Positions 42,352 through 51,536 of a stretch of DNA of 64,000 nucleotides are shown here, piece by piece (within the stretch, counting starts at the first letter, position 1; each line of letters starts with the position of its first letter). Source of the stretch: Erysipelotrichaceae bacterium (lineage in GTDB: Bacteria; Bacillota_I; Bacilli_A; Erysipelotrichales; Erysipelotrichaceae); contig SVBJ01000005.1 in NCBI GenBank assembly GCA_015058955.1, forward strand, positions 37,016 through 101,015, given 5' to 3'. Both the position numbers and the translations under genes were made by a program. The notes below the pieces were generated by a model that saw nothing but the letters and a program-made list of their open reading frames with translations, ran no database searches and had not been told where the DNA came from.

Positions 42352-43242
42352 ATGGCAAACGACATTAGAGAAGATTTACTTGAACAATTAAAGAATTTAT
42401 TAGAAAGCGACAACGCACCGGAGGCTTTTGTCAAGGCAAAGGCTCTGGCGAAGAGATGGCCAAGAATTCATGAGGAAGAAGAATCATTCTTAGACATCGA
42501 ACTGTCTGAGAAGTTCAATAGCATGCTGAACGAACTTTCTAAGAAAGCCGGTGAAGTAGCAGTTAACACCGAAGAAAGAAAAAACGCTATCATCGAAGAA
42601 GCAAAGGCTCTGCTGGAAAGCGGAAGCATTGAAAAGGCTTCAAGAAAGATGAAGGATCTGATGGACAGCTGGAAGGCTGCCGGAAGAACTCAGAGCAAGG
42701 AAAAGGATGATGAACTGTGGGAACAGTTCTCAGCAGTCAGAAAGGAATTCTTTGACAAGAGAAAGGAATTCTATGACAACCTGCATGAAACCTTTGCTCA
42801 GAACAAAGCTGCCAAGGAAGAACTGATCGCCAAGGCAAAGGAAATCGCTGAAATCAAGGACATGAAAAAGGCTTCCAACGCTGTTAACGAACTGTTTGAA
42901 CAGTGGAGAAAGACCGGAAGTGCCGGCAGAGAAAACGATGAACCATTATGGAAGGAGTTCTCTGCGTTAAGGAAGGAATTCTTCAAGAGAAGAGAACAGT
43001 ATTATGACAATCTGAAGGAAACCTTCGCCAAGAATACTGAAGCCAAGAAGGAAATCATCAACAAGGCAAAAGTATATCTGGCCAGAAGCGAATTCACTGA
43101 AGAAGAGATCAGTGCTGTCAAGGAACTGAGAAAGGCCTGGAAGGAAGTTGGAAACGCCGGCAGAGAAAACGAACAGTCTCTGTGGGAAGAATTCAATGGT
43201 CTTATCAATAAGTACTTCGACAACATGAAGTTCTATAAATAA
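42352..43242 (+). CDS. DUF349 repeat protein
   Basis: 296 residues, nearly all alpha-helical and highly charged. Three DUF349-type units recur, each with LWE(Q/E)F or LWKEF, then (V/L)RKEFF and a downstream helix (for example at about 125, 205 and 280). Cytoplasmic. No enzymatic motif; family function unsettled. ATG 42352 is used; a TTG at 42343 is too near AGGGGA at 42335-42340. The upstream 80 bases are extremely AT-rich. Confidence 0.88.
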   Translation: MANDIREDLLEQLKNLLESDNAPEAFVKAKALAKRWPRIHEEEESFLDIELSEKFNSMLNELSKKAGEVAVNTEERKNAIIEEAKALLESGSIEKASRKMKDLMDSWKAAGRTQSKEKDDELWEQFSAVRKEFFDKRKEFYDNLHETFAQNKAAKEELIAKAKEIAEIKDMKKASNAVNELFEQWRKTGSAGRENDEPLWKEFSALRKEFFKRREQYYDNLKETFAKNTEAKKEIINKAKVYLARSEFTEEEISAVKELRKAWKEVGNAGRENEQSLWEEFNGLINKYFDNMKFYK

Positions 43243-43262
43243 TCTATAGACAGCAATTAATG

Positions 43263-43285
43263 GCCAGCCTTAACGGGCTGGCTTT
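43263..43285 (+). terminator. Terminator after the DUF349 gene
   Basis: GCCAGCC (43263-43269) and GGCTGGC (43276-43282), loop TTAACG, short T run. Confidence 0.7.
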
Positions 43286-43307
43286 ATGTTTCTTAAGGAG
43301 AGGAAAT

Positions 43308-44204
43308 ATGATCTGGATCGCAATTATACTCTTGGTGCTTTCAGCGGGACTGCTGCGGTTTGGCTTCCGTATGGCTTCTTTTTCAATGAGCATTAAGCCT
43401 CAGACTCTGGAAGAAGCGGAAAAGTGGCAGCAGGAACACGGGGACATATCCTGGTATTACGGATTGGAAAAGACCGATTACACTGTTGAAGGATACCAGG
43501 GATATCTGCTGCATGTACAGCTGGTCAGAAATCCCGGGAAAACGGATAAGTATGTCATCATTTCCCATGGTTATACTGACAACCGTTTCGGAGCTCTGAA
43601 ATATGCGGATTTCTACATCAATATGGGATATAACGTCATTGTCTATGACTTAAGGGGACACGGCATCAACAAGCCGGATTTCTGTTCCTATTCAATCAGG
43701 GAATCTCTGGATCTGATTGCCCTGATAAAAGATACCAGGGAAAGATATCCTGATGTCAGGATACTGGGCATTCATGGTGAATCATTGGGTGCGGCTACTT
43801 CGATAATGTGTCTGAAGTATAAGCCTGAAATAGATTTCGTAGTCGCTGACTGTCCTTTCAGCAATATTACTGATGTGCTGAAAGTCGGGCTTAAGGGAAT
43901 GCATCTGCCACAGGCAACGGTATATGTTGCATCATTGTGCGCCAGACTGAAATACGGTTATTCGTATGGGGAAATGAGACCAATCGATTCCCTGAAGGAT
44001 AATGAGGTTCCGGTTCTGTTTATTCACGGTGCCCGGGACAGTTTCATTCTGCCTTATCACAGCGAAAGAATGAACGAGGTCTGCCCACGGTATTCGGAAG
44101 TACATCTGATGCCCAATGCCGAACATGCGGCTTCGGTGTTTGCCGATCATGACAGATACGGTGTATTCCTGGCAGAATTTCTCAAGAATGCCGGCATAGA
44201 ATGA
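43308..44204 (+). CDS. Membrane-anchored alpha/beta hydrolase
   Basis: 298 residues. N-terminal helix (MIWIAIILLVLSAGLL), then a serine hydrolase domain with SHGYTDNRFG, nucleophile Ser in GIHGESLGAAT and His in NAEHAAS. Same architecture as the protein at 7774-8724, to which it is a diverged paralogue. The frame extends upstream to 43260 through the terminator hairpin, so ATG 43308 with AAGGAGAGG before it is the true start. Substrate unknown. Confidence 0.87.
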   Translation: MIWIAIILLVLSAGLLRFGFRMASFSMSIKPQTLEEAEKWQQEHGDISWYYGLEKTDYTVEGYQGYLLHVQLVRNPGKTDKYVIISHGYTDNRFGALKYADFYINMGYNVIVYDLRGHGINKPDFCSYSIRESLDLIALIKDTRERYPDVRILGIHGESLGAATSIMCLKYKPEIDFVVADCPFSNITDVLKVGLKGMHLPQATVYVASLCARLKYGYSYGEMRPIDSLKDNEVPVLFIHGARDSFILPYHSERMNEVCPRYSEVHLMPNAEHAASVFADHDRYGVFLAEFLKNAGIE

Positions 44205-44227
44205 GATATTGTTTTATTGCGTACACA

Positions 44228-44252
44228 AACATCATACAAATGATGTTATAAT
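44228..44252 (+). promoter_or_regulatory. Extended -10 promoter of glgC-glgD-glgA covered by a palindrome
   Basis: TGT-TATAAT (44244-44252) is an extended -10 element. An 8-bp perfect inverted repeat AACATCAT-ACAA-ATGATGTT (44228-44247) overlaps its 5' half. No good -35 is present. A regulator bound here would directly affect glycogen synthesis. Confidence 0.65.
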
Positions 44253-44280
44253 AACAATGAAGAAAAGGGAGAATAATATT

Positions 44281-45417
44281 GTGAAAAATGAAATGCTCGC
44301 AATGATACTCGCAGGCGGAAGAGGAACACGATTACTTGACCTGACTAATAAGGTAGCCAAGCCGGCTGTTTATTATGGCGGAAAGTACCGTATCGTCGAC
44401 TTCCCACTGAGTAATGCTGCTAATTCCGGTATTGACGTTATCGGCGTTTTAACTCAATACGAATCAATCCAGCTAAACGCTTATGTTTCCCAGGGCTCCA
44501 GATGGGGTCTGGAAGGCAGAGGTAAGGGAGTATTTGTCTTACCTCCTAGAGAAAAAGACAATACCACCTTTGGAGTTTACAAGGGAACTGCTGATGCCAT
44601 CTACCAGAACATCGACTTCATGGACATGTATGAACCTGAATATGTACTGATACTGTCAGGTGACCACATTTACAAGATGAACTACGCAAAAATGTTGGCT
44701 TTCCATAAGGAACAGAACGCTGATGTTACAATTGCCGGTCTGGAAGTAACTTATGAAGAAGCCAAGAGATTCGGTATCATGAATACCGATGCCAATGACC
44801 GCATTGTGGAATTTGAAGAAAAACCTGCTCATCCAAAGAACAACCTGGCCAGCATGGGTATCTATATTTTCACATATAAGGCTCTTAAGAAGGCTCTCAA
44901 TCTTGATGCAAACGATGAAAAGTCTGCTCATGACTTCGGCAAGAACATCATTCCTTACATGCTCAATAATAATAAGAAGCTGATGGCTTACAGATTCAAA
45001 GGTTATTGGAAGGATGTAGGAACAATCGATTCACTATGGGAAGCAAACATGGATCTTCTTGACAGTGACAACGGCCTCAATCTTTCTGATGAAACATGGA
45101 AGATTTACACGGAAGATGCTCCGGCAACTCCGCAGGTAATCGGACCAAAGGCCAAGATCAAAAGATCATACATCAACCAGGGCTGCGTCATTGACGGTAC
45201 AGTTGAAAACTCCGTTCTGTTTACTGACTGCAAGATCAGCAAGGGAGCCAAGATCATTGATTCCGTTCTGATGCCTAAGGTAGTTGTCGAGGAAGGTGCC
45301 GTAGTCAAGAACTGCATTGTCGCTGAAGGCCTTGTCATTCCAAAGGATGCTGAAATAGGTGACAGAAGCGAGATCAGGTTAATTGCCAGGAAAGGACAGG
45401 TAGAGAAGAATGATTAA
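44281..45417 (+). CDS. glgC: Glucose-1-phosphate adenylyltransferase
   Basis: 378 residues. ILAGGRGTRLLDLT is the nucleotide motif; YKGTADAIYQN and the catalytic SGDHIYKM follow, and a left-handed beta-helix forms the C-terminal third. It makes ADP-glucose, the committed step of glycogen synthesis. GTG 44281 with AAGGGAG at 44265-44271 is the chosen start; an ATG at 44257 lies at the predicted transcription start. Overlaps glgD by 8 bases. Confidence 0.95.
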   Translation: MKNEMLAMILAGGRGTRLLDLTNKVAKPAVYYGGKYRIVDFPLSNAANSGIDVIGVLTQYESIQLNAYVSQGSRWGLEGRGKGVFVLPPREKDNTTFGVYKGTADAIYQNIDFMDMYEPEYVLILSGDHIYKMNYAKMLAFHKEQNADVTIAGLEVTYEEAKRFGIMNTDANDRIVEFEEKPAHPKNNLASMGIYIFTYKALKKALNLDANDEKSAHDFGKNIIPYMLNNNKKLMAYRFKGYWKDVGTIDSLWEANMDLLDSDNGLNLSDETWKIYTEDAPATPQVIGPKAKIKRSYINQGCVIDGTVENSVLFTDCKISKGAKIIDSVLMPKVVVEEGAVVKNCIVAEGLVIPKDAEIGDRSEIRLIARKGQVEKND

Positions 45418-46525
45418 TGCATTAGGTATAGTTAATTTCCCTAATAACGCTGTTAAGATCAAGGGAATGTCCGAATACAGAACCATCGCCGCAATGTCCT
45501 TCTTAGGAAGATACCGCATCATTGACTTTGTCTTATCCAACATGGTCAATTCCGGCATTAACAACATTGAGGTCATGGTCAGAGAAAAACCAAGATCACT
45601 GGTTGAACATCTGGGCAGCGGTACACAGTACAACATCAACCCTAAACACGGCGGTATCCAGATGCTTTATCCTGACCACCAGGCTGTCAGTGATGCCTAT
45701 TATCATGACATGTACCTGATGAACGAAAACCTGGAAGTCTTCAGAGGTTCAAAGCGCAAATACGTCGTCATCGCTCAGAGCTACATGATCTGTTCAATCA
45801 ACTTTGCGGATGTCATCAAGGCTCATGAGGAAAGCGGTGCCGATATTACCTGTGTCTATGGCGAGACAAAGAAGGGCAAAACCAGCTTCATCGGCTGCAA
45901 GATGCCTAAGCTCGACAGGTACGGACGCATTCATGAAATCAATAACAATGTCGGCTATGACAACAAGGCCAACATCCTGACTGAGACATACGTAATGAAG
46001 AGAGAACTGTTCCTGGATCTTATTGAAAAGTCATATGAAATCAGCCCTCTGTTCAACTTCATTGACATCATCAAGCATCATCTGGGAACTCTGAATGTCA
46101 GAGGATACAAGTATGACGGCTATCTGGCCTGCGTTAATACGCTGGAAGAATACTACAGGATCAACATGGAATTCCTGAACCCTGAAACATTCGCACAGCT
46201 GTTCAAGGAAGGCTGGCCAATCTACACCAAGACCAACGATTCACCTCCGGCTTTCTATTCAAGCACCGGACATGCCAAGAATTGTCTGATCGCCAATGGC
46301 TGTGTCATTGAAGGTGATCTGCAGAACTGCATCCTGGGCAGAGGTGTTCATGTTGAAAAGGGCTGTGTCATCAAGAATGCACTGTTGCTGCCTAACACCT
46401 ACGTCGGACCTTATTCACACATTGAATACACTATTCTGGATAAGCACGCCCGTGTGGAAAACCAGAAGGAAATCATCGGTACCAAGGACAAGGTAGTCTA
46501 CATCAAGAGAAGAGACAGAGTATAG
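45410..46525 (+). CDS. glgD: GlgD, regulatory-type ADP-glucose pyrophosphorylase subunit
   Basis: 371 residues, paralogue of GlgC in which the catalytic N-terminal GGxGxRL motif is lost (the start reads MINALGIVNFPNNAVKIKG). C-terminal beta-helix retained. In Bacillota GlgC and GlgD form a heterotetramer with GlgD modulating activity. Overlap with glgC and 2-base gap to glgA show a tight operon. Confidence 0.95.
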   Translation: MINALGIVNFPNNAVKIKGMSEYRTIAAMSFLGRYRIIDFVLSNMVNSGINNIEVMVREKPRSLVEHLGSGTQYNINPKHGGIQMLYPDHQAVSDAYYHDMYLMNENLEVFRGSKRKYVVIAQSYMICSINFADVIKAHEESGADITCVYGETKKGKTSFIGCKMPKLDRYGRIHEINNNVGYDNKANILTETYVMKRELFLDLIEKSYEISPLFNFIDIIKHHLGTLNVRGYKYDGYLACVNTLEEYYRINMEFLNPETFAQLFKEGWPIYTKTNDSPPAFYSSTGHAKNCLIANGCVIEGDLQNCILGRGVHVEKGCVIKNALLLPNTYVGPYSHIEYTILDKHARVENQKEIIGTKDKVVYIKRRDRV

Positions 46526-46527
46526 TT

Positions 46528-47949
46528 ATGAAAAACATATTGTTCGTATCAGGCGAAGGATTGCCGTTCATCAAGAGCGGCGGTCTGGCTGATGTCATCG
46601 GTTCACTGCCAGAAGCCCTGACCAAACAGGGTCTGGGTGCTGCCGTCGTATTGCCGATGTATAAGAAGATCATTGAGAAGTATCCTGATCTGAAGGAAGA
46701 ATGCACGATACGCGTAAAGTCCGGTATCATTGACAAGCAGAGTGTTGTTTACAGCGGAAAAGTGGAGAATGTTGACTTCTATTTCATCCGTCAGGACGAT
46801 TACTTCTACCGTGACGGGCTGTATGGCTATGCAGATGACGGAGAAAGATTTGCCTTCTTCTGCCATGCCGTACTGGACATGCTGCCGCACATCAAATTCA
46901 AGCCTGACGTAATCCATACCAATGACTGGCATACCGGCATGGTTCCAATTCTCTGCAAGCAGGAATACACCGATGCCAGCTACAAGAAGTACAAACATGT
47001 CTATACCATTCACAATCTGCTGTTCCAGGGTAACTTCCCTAAGGAAACAATGAGATGCTTCAACCTGTCTGACCATTATTACAATAACGGCGACATCAAG
47101 TTTGACAACGGCATTTCCTTCATGAAGGCCGGCATCATCTATGCGGATAAGGTTACAACCGTATCCCAGACATATGCCAAGGAGATCCTGACCAGCGAAT
47201 ACGGTGAAAGAATGGAAAAGGTTCTGGCTGAAAAGGGTAATAACCTGGTCGGCATCGTCAACGGTATTGACGTTGTTAACTGGAACCCGGCTACAGACCC
47301 GGCTCTGTATAAGAACTACACAACAACCGACATCAGAAACAAGAAAGCCTGCAAGCGTTCCTTACAGTATCAGCTGGGCTTAAGAGTAGCTGATGATGTA
47401 TTGCTGATAGGCATCGTTACCAGACTGACCTGGCAGAAGGGCATGCACCTGATCCTGGACAAGTTGAGCAACATCATGAATCAGGACGTTCAGCTGGTCA
47501 TCCTGGGATCAGGAGACAACTACATTGAGAACGAACTGAAGAAGATCGAATCAACATATCCGCACCGTGCCGTATTCTATTGCGGTTACAATGAAGAACT
47601 GTCACACAGAATATATGCCGGATGCGACCTGTTCTTAATGCCGTCACTGTTTGAACCATGCGGTATTTCCCAACTGATCTCCATGAGATACGGTACAATA
47701 CCTCTGGTAAGAGAAACCGGCGGTCTGAAGGATACCGTCAAGCCATTCAACGAATATGACGGAACCGGTACGGGATTCTCCTTCAGATACTTCAAGGGTG
47801 ATGAAATGATGCACATTCTGGCTTATGCCATCAAGGTTTACTACTACAATAAACCGGGCTGGCGCAAGCTTATCAGACAGGCCATGACACTTGATGTTAG
47901 CTGGGATAACTCAGCACGTGAGTATAAGAACCTGTACGAAAGCATGTAA
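46528..47949 (+). CDS. glgA: Glycogen synthase (ADP-glucose)
   Basis: 473 residues, GT5. The N-terminal ADP-glucose motif KSGGLADVIGSLP is intact; HTNDWHTG and, in the second domain, LFEPCGISQLISMRYGTIPLVRETGG (as separate E-X7-E-type blocks) are visible. Extends alpha-1,4-glucan from ADP-glucose supplied by GlgCD. Last gene before a strong terminator. Confidence 0.97.
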   Translation: MKNILFVSGEGLPFIKSGGLADVIGSLPEALTKQGLGAAVVLPMYKKIIEKYPDLKEECTIRVKSGIIDKQSVVYSGKVENVDFYFIRQDDYFYRDGLYGYADDGERFAFFCHAVLDMLPHIKFKPDVIHTNDWHTGMVPILCKQEYTDASYKKYKHVYTIHNLLFQGNFPKETMRCFNLSDHYYNNGDIKFDNGISFMKAGIIYADKVTTVSQTYAKEILTSEYGERMEKVLAEKGNNLVGIVNGIDVVNWNPATDPALYKNYTTTDIRNKKACKRSLQYQLGLRVADDVLLIGIVTRLTWQKGMHLILDKLSNIMNQDVQLVILGSGDNYIENELKKIESTYPHRAVFYCGYNEELSHRIYAGCDLFLMPSLFEPCGISQLISMRYGTIPLVRETGGLKDTVKPFNEYDGTGTGFSFRYFKGDEMMHILAYAIKVYYYNKPGWRKLIRQAMTLDVSWDNSAREYKNLYESM

Positions 47950-47962
47950 TTGCAGAAATACT

Positions 47963-47997
47963 AAAAAGGGCTGATCCTGAAGAGGATCAGTCCTTTT
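47963..47997. terminator. Bidirectional terminator after glgA
   Basis: A long near-perfect stem from AAAAAGGGCTGATCCT (47963-47978) to AGGATCAGTCCTTTT (47983-47997) with a GAAG loop. Shared with the convergent MATE gene. Confidence 0.9.
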
Positions 47998-48003
47998 CTG
48001 TGA

Positions 48004-49344
48004 TTATTGAATGTATCTGTTTTTGTTCTGCAGAATGAACATTATCGTAAAGCCGAAGGTAAGAGCTTCACTGGCCGCAAAGGCAAACCATACGCCCTTA
48101 AGTCCAAACAGCAAAGGTAAACCTATTATGGTCAGATTGGAGAATATGAAGTTCTCCAATGCCGTCAGTATCGTTGAAGTTCGGCTGTTATTCAAGGCTA
48201 CAAAGGTATCAATGGTCAGAACGTTGAAACCGAAGAACAGGAAGGCCAGTGGAGCGACCATCAGACCGTAATCAGCCATGGTACGGACATTCTCTGTAGC
48301 ATCGGATTTAAGATAGATGCCCAGGATCAGATTCTTGGCCAGCAGGTAAGTCAGGATGATTATTACTGTCAGGCCGGCTGTAAGCTTGAGAACCTGAGTG
48401 ATGATGCGGCGGATCTTCTGCTTGTTCTGCTCACCGAAGGCATAACTGATCAGCGGGCAGACAGCTCCGCTTAAGCCGAACAGACTGCTGGTAAACATGA
48501 ACTGAATGTTGGAAACGATCGTATAGGCTGAAACGCCTTCTTCACCACCGTATTTCAGCAATACCTGATTGCCGATGAAACCGTTGACGGCGATTGCCAG
48601 GCAGGTGAAGAACTGCGGGAAGCCCAGCTTGAAGCATCTCTTCATTAACGGAAGGACCTTGCCCTGCGGTCTGGTAAAACCAACTTCACAGGTCTTGCCG
48701 CTGTAGAAGACCAGTCCGAAGATAATAAGAGCTACATGCCCAACCAGGTTGGCATAAGCAGCTCCAACCATTCCCAGCTGCAGTCTGGCAATGAACAGCC
48801 AGTCAAAGAAGAAGTTGCTGAAGGCTGTTATCAGCATTGTTATCATGGCAAACTGCGGTTTTCCGGCTGTTACATAGAAACGGCTGAAAAGACCTTCGAC
48901 GATGATCATCGGCAGATACCACCCGGCAACGCTGAGGAATTTCTTGATGTAAGGGAATAAGAGGTCAGTAGCTCCCAGAGCTCTGATGAAGAAGTTTTCT
49001 CCCAGTTTGAGGACAATGGTTATGAACAGACCCGTAATGACTGCAGATATCACCATGATGGTAAAGCTGCGGTTGGCTTCTTCGCTTTTTCCTGCTCCCA
49101 TTTTGGTGGCACAGTAGACATTTACGCCGCAGAACAGTTCGCTTAAAGCGTTAATGACCATGAAGATAGGGAAGACGATGCTGAAGGCAGCCAGAGCATT
49201 CCGGCCGACATAGCGCGACAAAAACAGGCCGTCATCGAGGGTCTGCAGTAATGACAGAGCAAACTGAGTAAGTACCGGTGATGATACAAACCGGATCAGT
49301 TCCCATGTCGTATAATCCTTACCAATGGTCTTTGTTTCGCTCAT
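48004..49344 (-). CDS. MATE family efflux transporter
   Basis: 446 residues with twelve predicted helices in two MatE halves. The start (LIRFVSSPVLTQFALSLLQTLDDGLFL is the helix-1 region, given here only as context), GRNALAAFSIVFPI and the second-half FGLSGAVCPLISYAFGEQN are typical of the DinF/VmrA-like branch. Exports cationic compounds or drugs in exchange for H+ or Na+. AGGAAAGGA precedes the ATG. Confidence 0.93.
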   Translation of the reverse strand: MSETKTIGKDYTTWELIRFVSSPVLTQFALSLLQTLDDGLFLSRYVGRNALAAFSIVFPIFMVINALSELFCGVNVYCATKMGAGKSEEANRSFTIMVISAVITGLFITIVLKLGENFFIRALGATDLLFPYIKKFLSVAGWYLPMIIVEGLFSRFYVTAGKPQFAMITMLITAFSNFFFDWLFIARLQLGMVGAAYANLVGHVALIIFGLVFYSGKTCEVGFTRPQGKVLPLMKRCFKLGFPQFFTCLAIAVNGFIGNQVLLKYGGEEGVSAYTIVSNIQFMFTSSLFGLSGAVCPLISYAFGEQNKQKIRRIITQVLKLTAGLTVIIILTYLLAKNLILGIYLKSDATENVRTMADYGLMVAPLAFLFFGFNVLTIDTFVALNNSRTSTILTALENFIFSNLTIIGLPLLFGLKGVWFAFAASEALTFGFTIMFILQNKNRYIQ

Positions 49345-49377
49345 CGTTTTTCCTTTCCTGTATCACACACAGATAGC

Positions 49378-49405
49378 ATTATACAATACTGATACATATA
49401 GTCAA
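49378..49405 (-). promoter_or_regulatory. Promoter of the MATE gene with flanking half-sites
   Basis: On the minus strand TTGACT (49405-49400), 16 bases, TATAAT (49383-49378). Seven-base inverted arms TGTATCA (49359-49365) and TGATACA (49390-49396) flank the -10, a possible operator. Confidence 0.7.
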
Positions 49406-49450
49406 CTTCAGAGCAAAGAAAAACCATGGATGACCATGGTTGCTCTGTTA

Positions 49451-49666
49451 CTACTTATTATTGCTGTTGAGTCCGTATTTCTTATTGAATCTTTCAATAC
49501 GGCCAGCTGCTGCCTGGAAACGCTGTCTGCCAGTATAGAATGGATGGCAGTTTGAGCAGGTGTCAACACGGATTTCCTTCTTGGTTGAATGAGTTGTGAA
49601 CTCAGCTCCACATGAAGTGCATGTTACCTTTGTTTCGTACATTGCTGGATGAATACCCTTTTTCAT
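49451..49666 (-). CDS. rpmE: 50S ribosomal protein L31, zinc type
   Basis: 71 residues. Starts [16 protein letters not shown]; zinc-ribbon Cys pairs in CTSCG and [11 protein letters not shown]-terminal [10 protein letters not shown] as in bacterial L31. The frame extends upstream to 49702, but AAGGAGAG at 49682-49675 sets ATG 49666. Presence of four Cys marks the zinc-dependent form. Confidence 0.97.
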   Translation of the reverse strand: MKKGIHPAMYETKVTCTSCGAEFTTHSTKKEIRVDTCSNCHPFYTGRQRFQAAAGRIERFNKKYGLNSNNK

Positions 49667-49686
49667 AAAACATCTCTCCTTCCGCC

Positions 49687-49707
49687 TTGGATATCTGATC
49701 AATCCAA
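49687..49707 (-). promoter_or_regulatory. Hairpin in the rpmE leader
   Basis: TTGGAT/ATCCAA 6-bp stem with 9-base loop directly upstream of the rpmE ribosome binding site; could be an autoregulatory L31 leader element. Confidence 0.35.
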
Positions 49708-49722
49708 AGTAAGTGCTCCTAT

Positions 49723-49751
49723 ATTTTAACAGTTATATATAATGATTGCAA
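49723..49751 (-). promoter_or_regulatory. Promoter of rpmE
   Basis: Minus strand TTGCAA (49751-49746), 17 bases, TAAAAT (49728-49723), just after the stop of the preceding minus-strand gene. Confidence 0.65.
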
Positions 49752-49754
49752 GGT

Positions 49755-50198
49755 CTATTTTTCTAATGTTTCAAACGTTTTCTGCAGTTTTTCATCACCT
49801 GAGGTAATAAGCTTTTCAGTGCATCTCTGCAGTTCTGTCAGGTCCCGAACAAACTGTTTGAGCCAGTTGTAGCCGCAGGTAGGGGATTCGTTTACCAGTT
49901 CATCTGCCAGTAATTTCCTTTCCTCTTCATCAGGTTCATATGACCTGAATTCTGCGAGGAAACGGTCAGCATAATCTTCCTGATCTTCCTTGGCTTCTCT
50001 TATCATGGCCAGGATACGCGACAGCGGTCTGCCTTCGTTATAGGCTTTTTCAATCAGTTCCCTGCGCCACTGTTCGGTTATCTCGCTGAAGATGTAGGCG
50101 TCCTGGAACCGTGAATAGGCATCATGGTCCTTTTGCCACATTTCCAGCAGAATGCCATCGTACTGTTCGAAGATCTTTCTGGCTTCTTCCAGGGTCAT
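49755..50198 (-). CDS. Hypothetical alpha-helical protein downstream of murA
   Basis: 147 residues, charged, predicted all-helical, cytoplasmic, with no membrane segment. Notable segments: MTLEEARKIFEQYDG, EEERKLLADELVNESPTCGYNWL. Not recognised. Its ATG overlaps the murA stop by 4 bases, so it is translated with murA. A cell-wall link would be inference from position only. Confidence 0.75.
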   Translation of the reverse strand: MTLEEARKIFEQYDGILLEMWQKDHDAYSRFQDAYIFSEITEQWRRELIEKAYNEGRPLSRILAMIREAKEDQEDYADRFLAEFRSYEPDEEERKLLADELVNESPTCGYNWLKQFVRDLTELQRCTEKLITSGDEKLQKTFETLEK

Positions 50199-51460
50199 TC
50201 TTCTACCTTCTCACGCCAGATCCTGGCGCCGATGTTCTTCAGCTTGAGGTCAAGGTTTTCGTAGCCTCTGTCGATGTGATAAATGTCATCAATGGTTGTA
50301 ATGCCTTCTGCCAGTAATCCGGCAACGACCAGACCGGCCCCACAGCGTAAGTCGGTAGCGGTAACTTCAGCGCCCTTTAACTTCTGACCGCCGATGATGG
50401 TGGCCTTAGGAGGGGTAACGCTGATGTTGGCACCCATCTTATTGAGCTGTGCACCCAGCTTGAATCTTTCCGGGTAAATGGTTTCGGTAATGTGGGATTC
50501 ACCGGCTGCCTGTGTCAGCAGGCTCATGAACGGAGACTGCAGGTCAGTGGCAAAGCCCGGATAAGGAGAAGTCTTGATGTCGACAGGCTTGAGTTCAGGT
50601 GAACGGTAGATGTCGACATAGTCGATCTTGGAGTCAATGTAGACACCGGCTTCCTTCAGCTTGCTCATCAGGGATTCCACGTGATATGGAATGACGTTTT
50701 CCAGTCTGACATGGTCAGCCATGGCGGCAGCGAGGATCATGAAGGTTCCGGCCTCAATGCGGTCAGGAATGATTTCATGGAAGCATCCGGTCAGCTTATC
50801 GACACCGTCAATGGTAACGGTACTGGTACCGGCACCTCTGATCCTGGCCCCCATCTTGTTGAGCAGGGTGATGACGTCGATGATCTCAGGCTCTCTGGCA
50901 GCGTTCTCTATAATGGTACGGCCTTCGGCATAAGCAGCGGCCATGATGATGTTAATGGTGGCACCGACTGAAGCAAAGTCCAGGTTAATTCTGGCACCGA
51001 CCAGTCGGTCAGCTTTCATGTGAATGTATTCGCCATTGTCCTCAATGTCAGCGCCTAAGGCTTCAAATCCCTTAAGGTGCAGGTTGATCGGTCTGGGACC
51101 CAGATTACAGCCTCCAGGCATGCGAATCTTTACTTCTTTATATTTACCCAGCAAAGCTCCCATGAAGTAGTAGGAGGCTCTTAAACGGCTCACGGCCTCA
51201 ATGTCGAGGATCTTGTTGGTCATGTGTGACGGGTCAATATAGATCTCATCCTCGTTGTCGGAACGGACATCCACATCTAGATATTCCAGCAGTTCCTTAA
51301 GGGAACCGACGTCGGATATGTTAGGTATACCTACCAGTTTTACCGGTTCTGTTGCTAGAACGGAAGCAGGTATCAAAGCTACCGTGGCATTCTTGGCCCC
51401 GGAAACGCGGATGGTTCCGTTAAGACGGTGTCCGCCTTCTATTTTTATTACTTCTTTCAT
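50195..51460 (-). CDS. murA: UDP-N-acetylglucosamine 1-carboxyvinyltransferase
   Basis: 421 residues, EPSP-synthase-like fold. First committed step of peptidoglycan synthesis, transferring enolpyruvate from PEP to UDP-GlcNAc. SGAKNA near residue 20 and the fosfomycin-target Cys118 in PGGCNLGPRP are present (the loop is NLGPRPI rather than the common AIGARPV). AGGAGA precedes the ATG. Second member of an operon pair with the helical protein. Confidence 0.95.
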   Translation of the reverse strand: MKEVIKIEGGHRLNGTIRVSGAKNATVALIPASVLATEPVKLVGIPNISDVGSLKELLEYLDVDVRSDNEDEIYIDPSHMTNKILDIEAVSRLRASYYFMGALLGKYKEVKIRMPGGCNLGPRPINLHLKGFEALGADIEDNGEYIHMKADRLVGARINLDFASVGATINIIMAAAYAEGRTIIENAAREPEIIDVITLLNKMGARIRGAGTSTVTIDGVDKLTGCFHEIIPDRIEAGTFMILAAAMADHVRLENVIPYHVESLMSKLKEAGVYIDSKIDYVDIYRSPELKPVDIKTSPYPGFATDLQSPFMSLLTQAAGESHITETIYPERFKLGAQLNKMGANISVTPPKATIIGGQKLKGAEVTATDLRCGAGLVVAGLLAEGITTIDDIYHIDRGYENLDLKLKNIGARIWREKVEE

Positions 51461-51496
51461 AAGGGTGTTCTCCTTGTAAAGTCTTCTTCAAGCATT

Positions 51497-51505
51497 AGTA
51501 TAACA
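51497..51505 (-). promoter_or_regulatory. Extended -10 element of murA
   Basis: Minus strand TGT-TATACT (51505-51497), about 36 bases before the murA start. No clear -35. Confidence 0.5.
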
Positions 51506-51536
51506 CAACAGAGCCTCATAATGATAGAATAGAGTC

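Noticed and set aside
43260..43307. Longer N-terminus for the second membrane hydrolase
   Set aside because: The extension reads through a terminator hairpin, and a good ribosome binding site precedes ATG 43308.
44209..44280. Longer N-terminus for GlgC
   Set aside because: It lies upstream of, or at, the predicted transcription start, and the family N-terminus fits GTG 44281.
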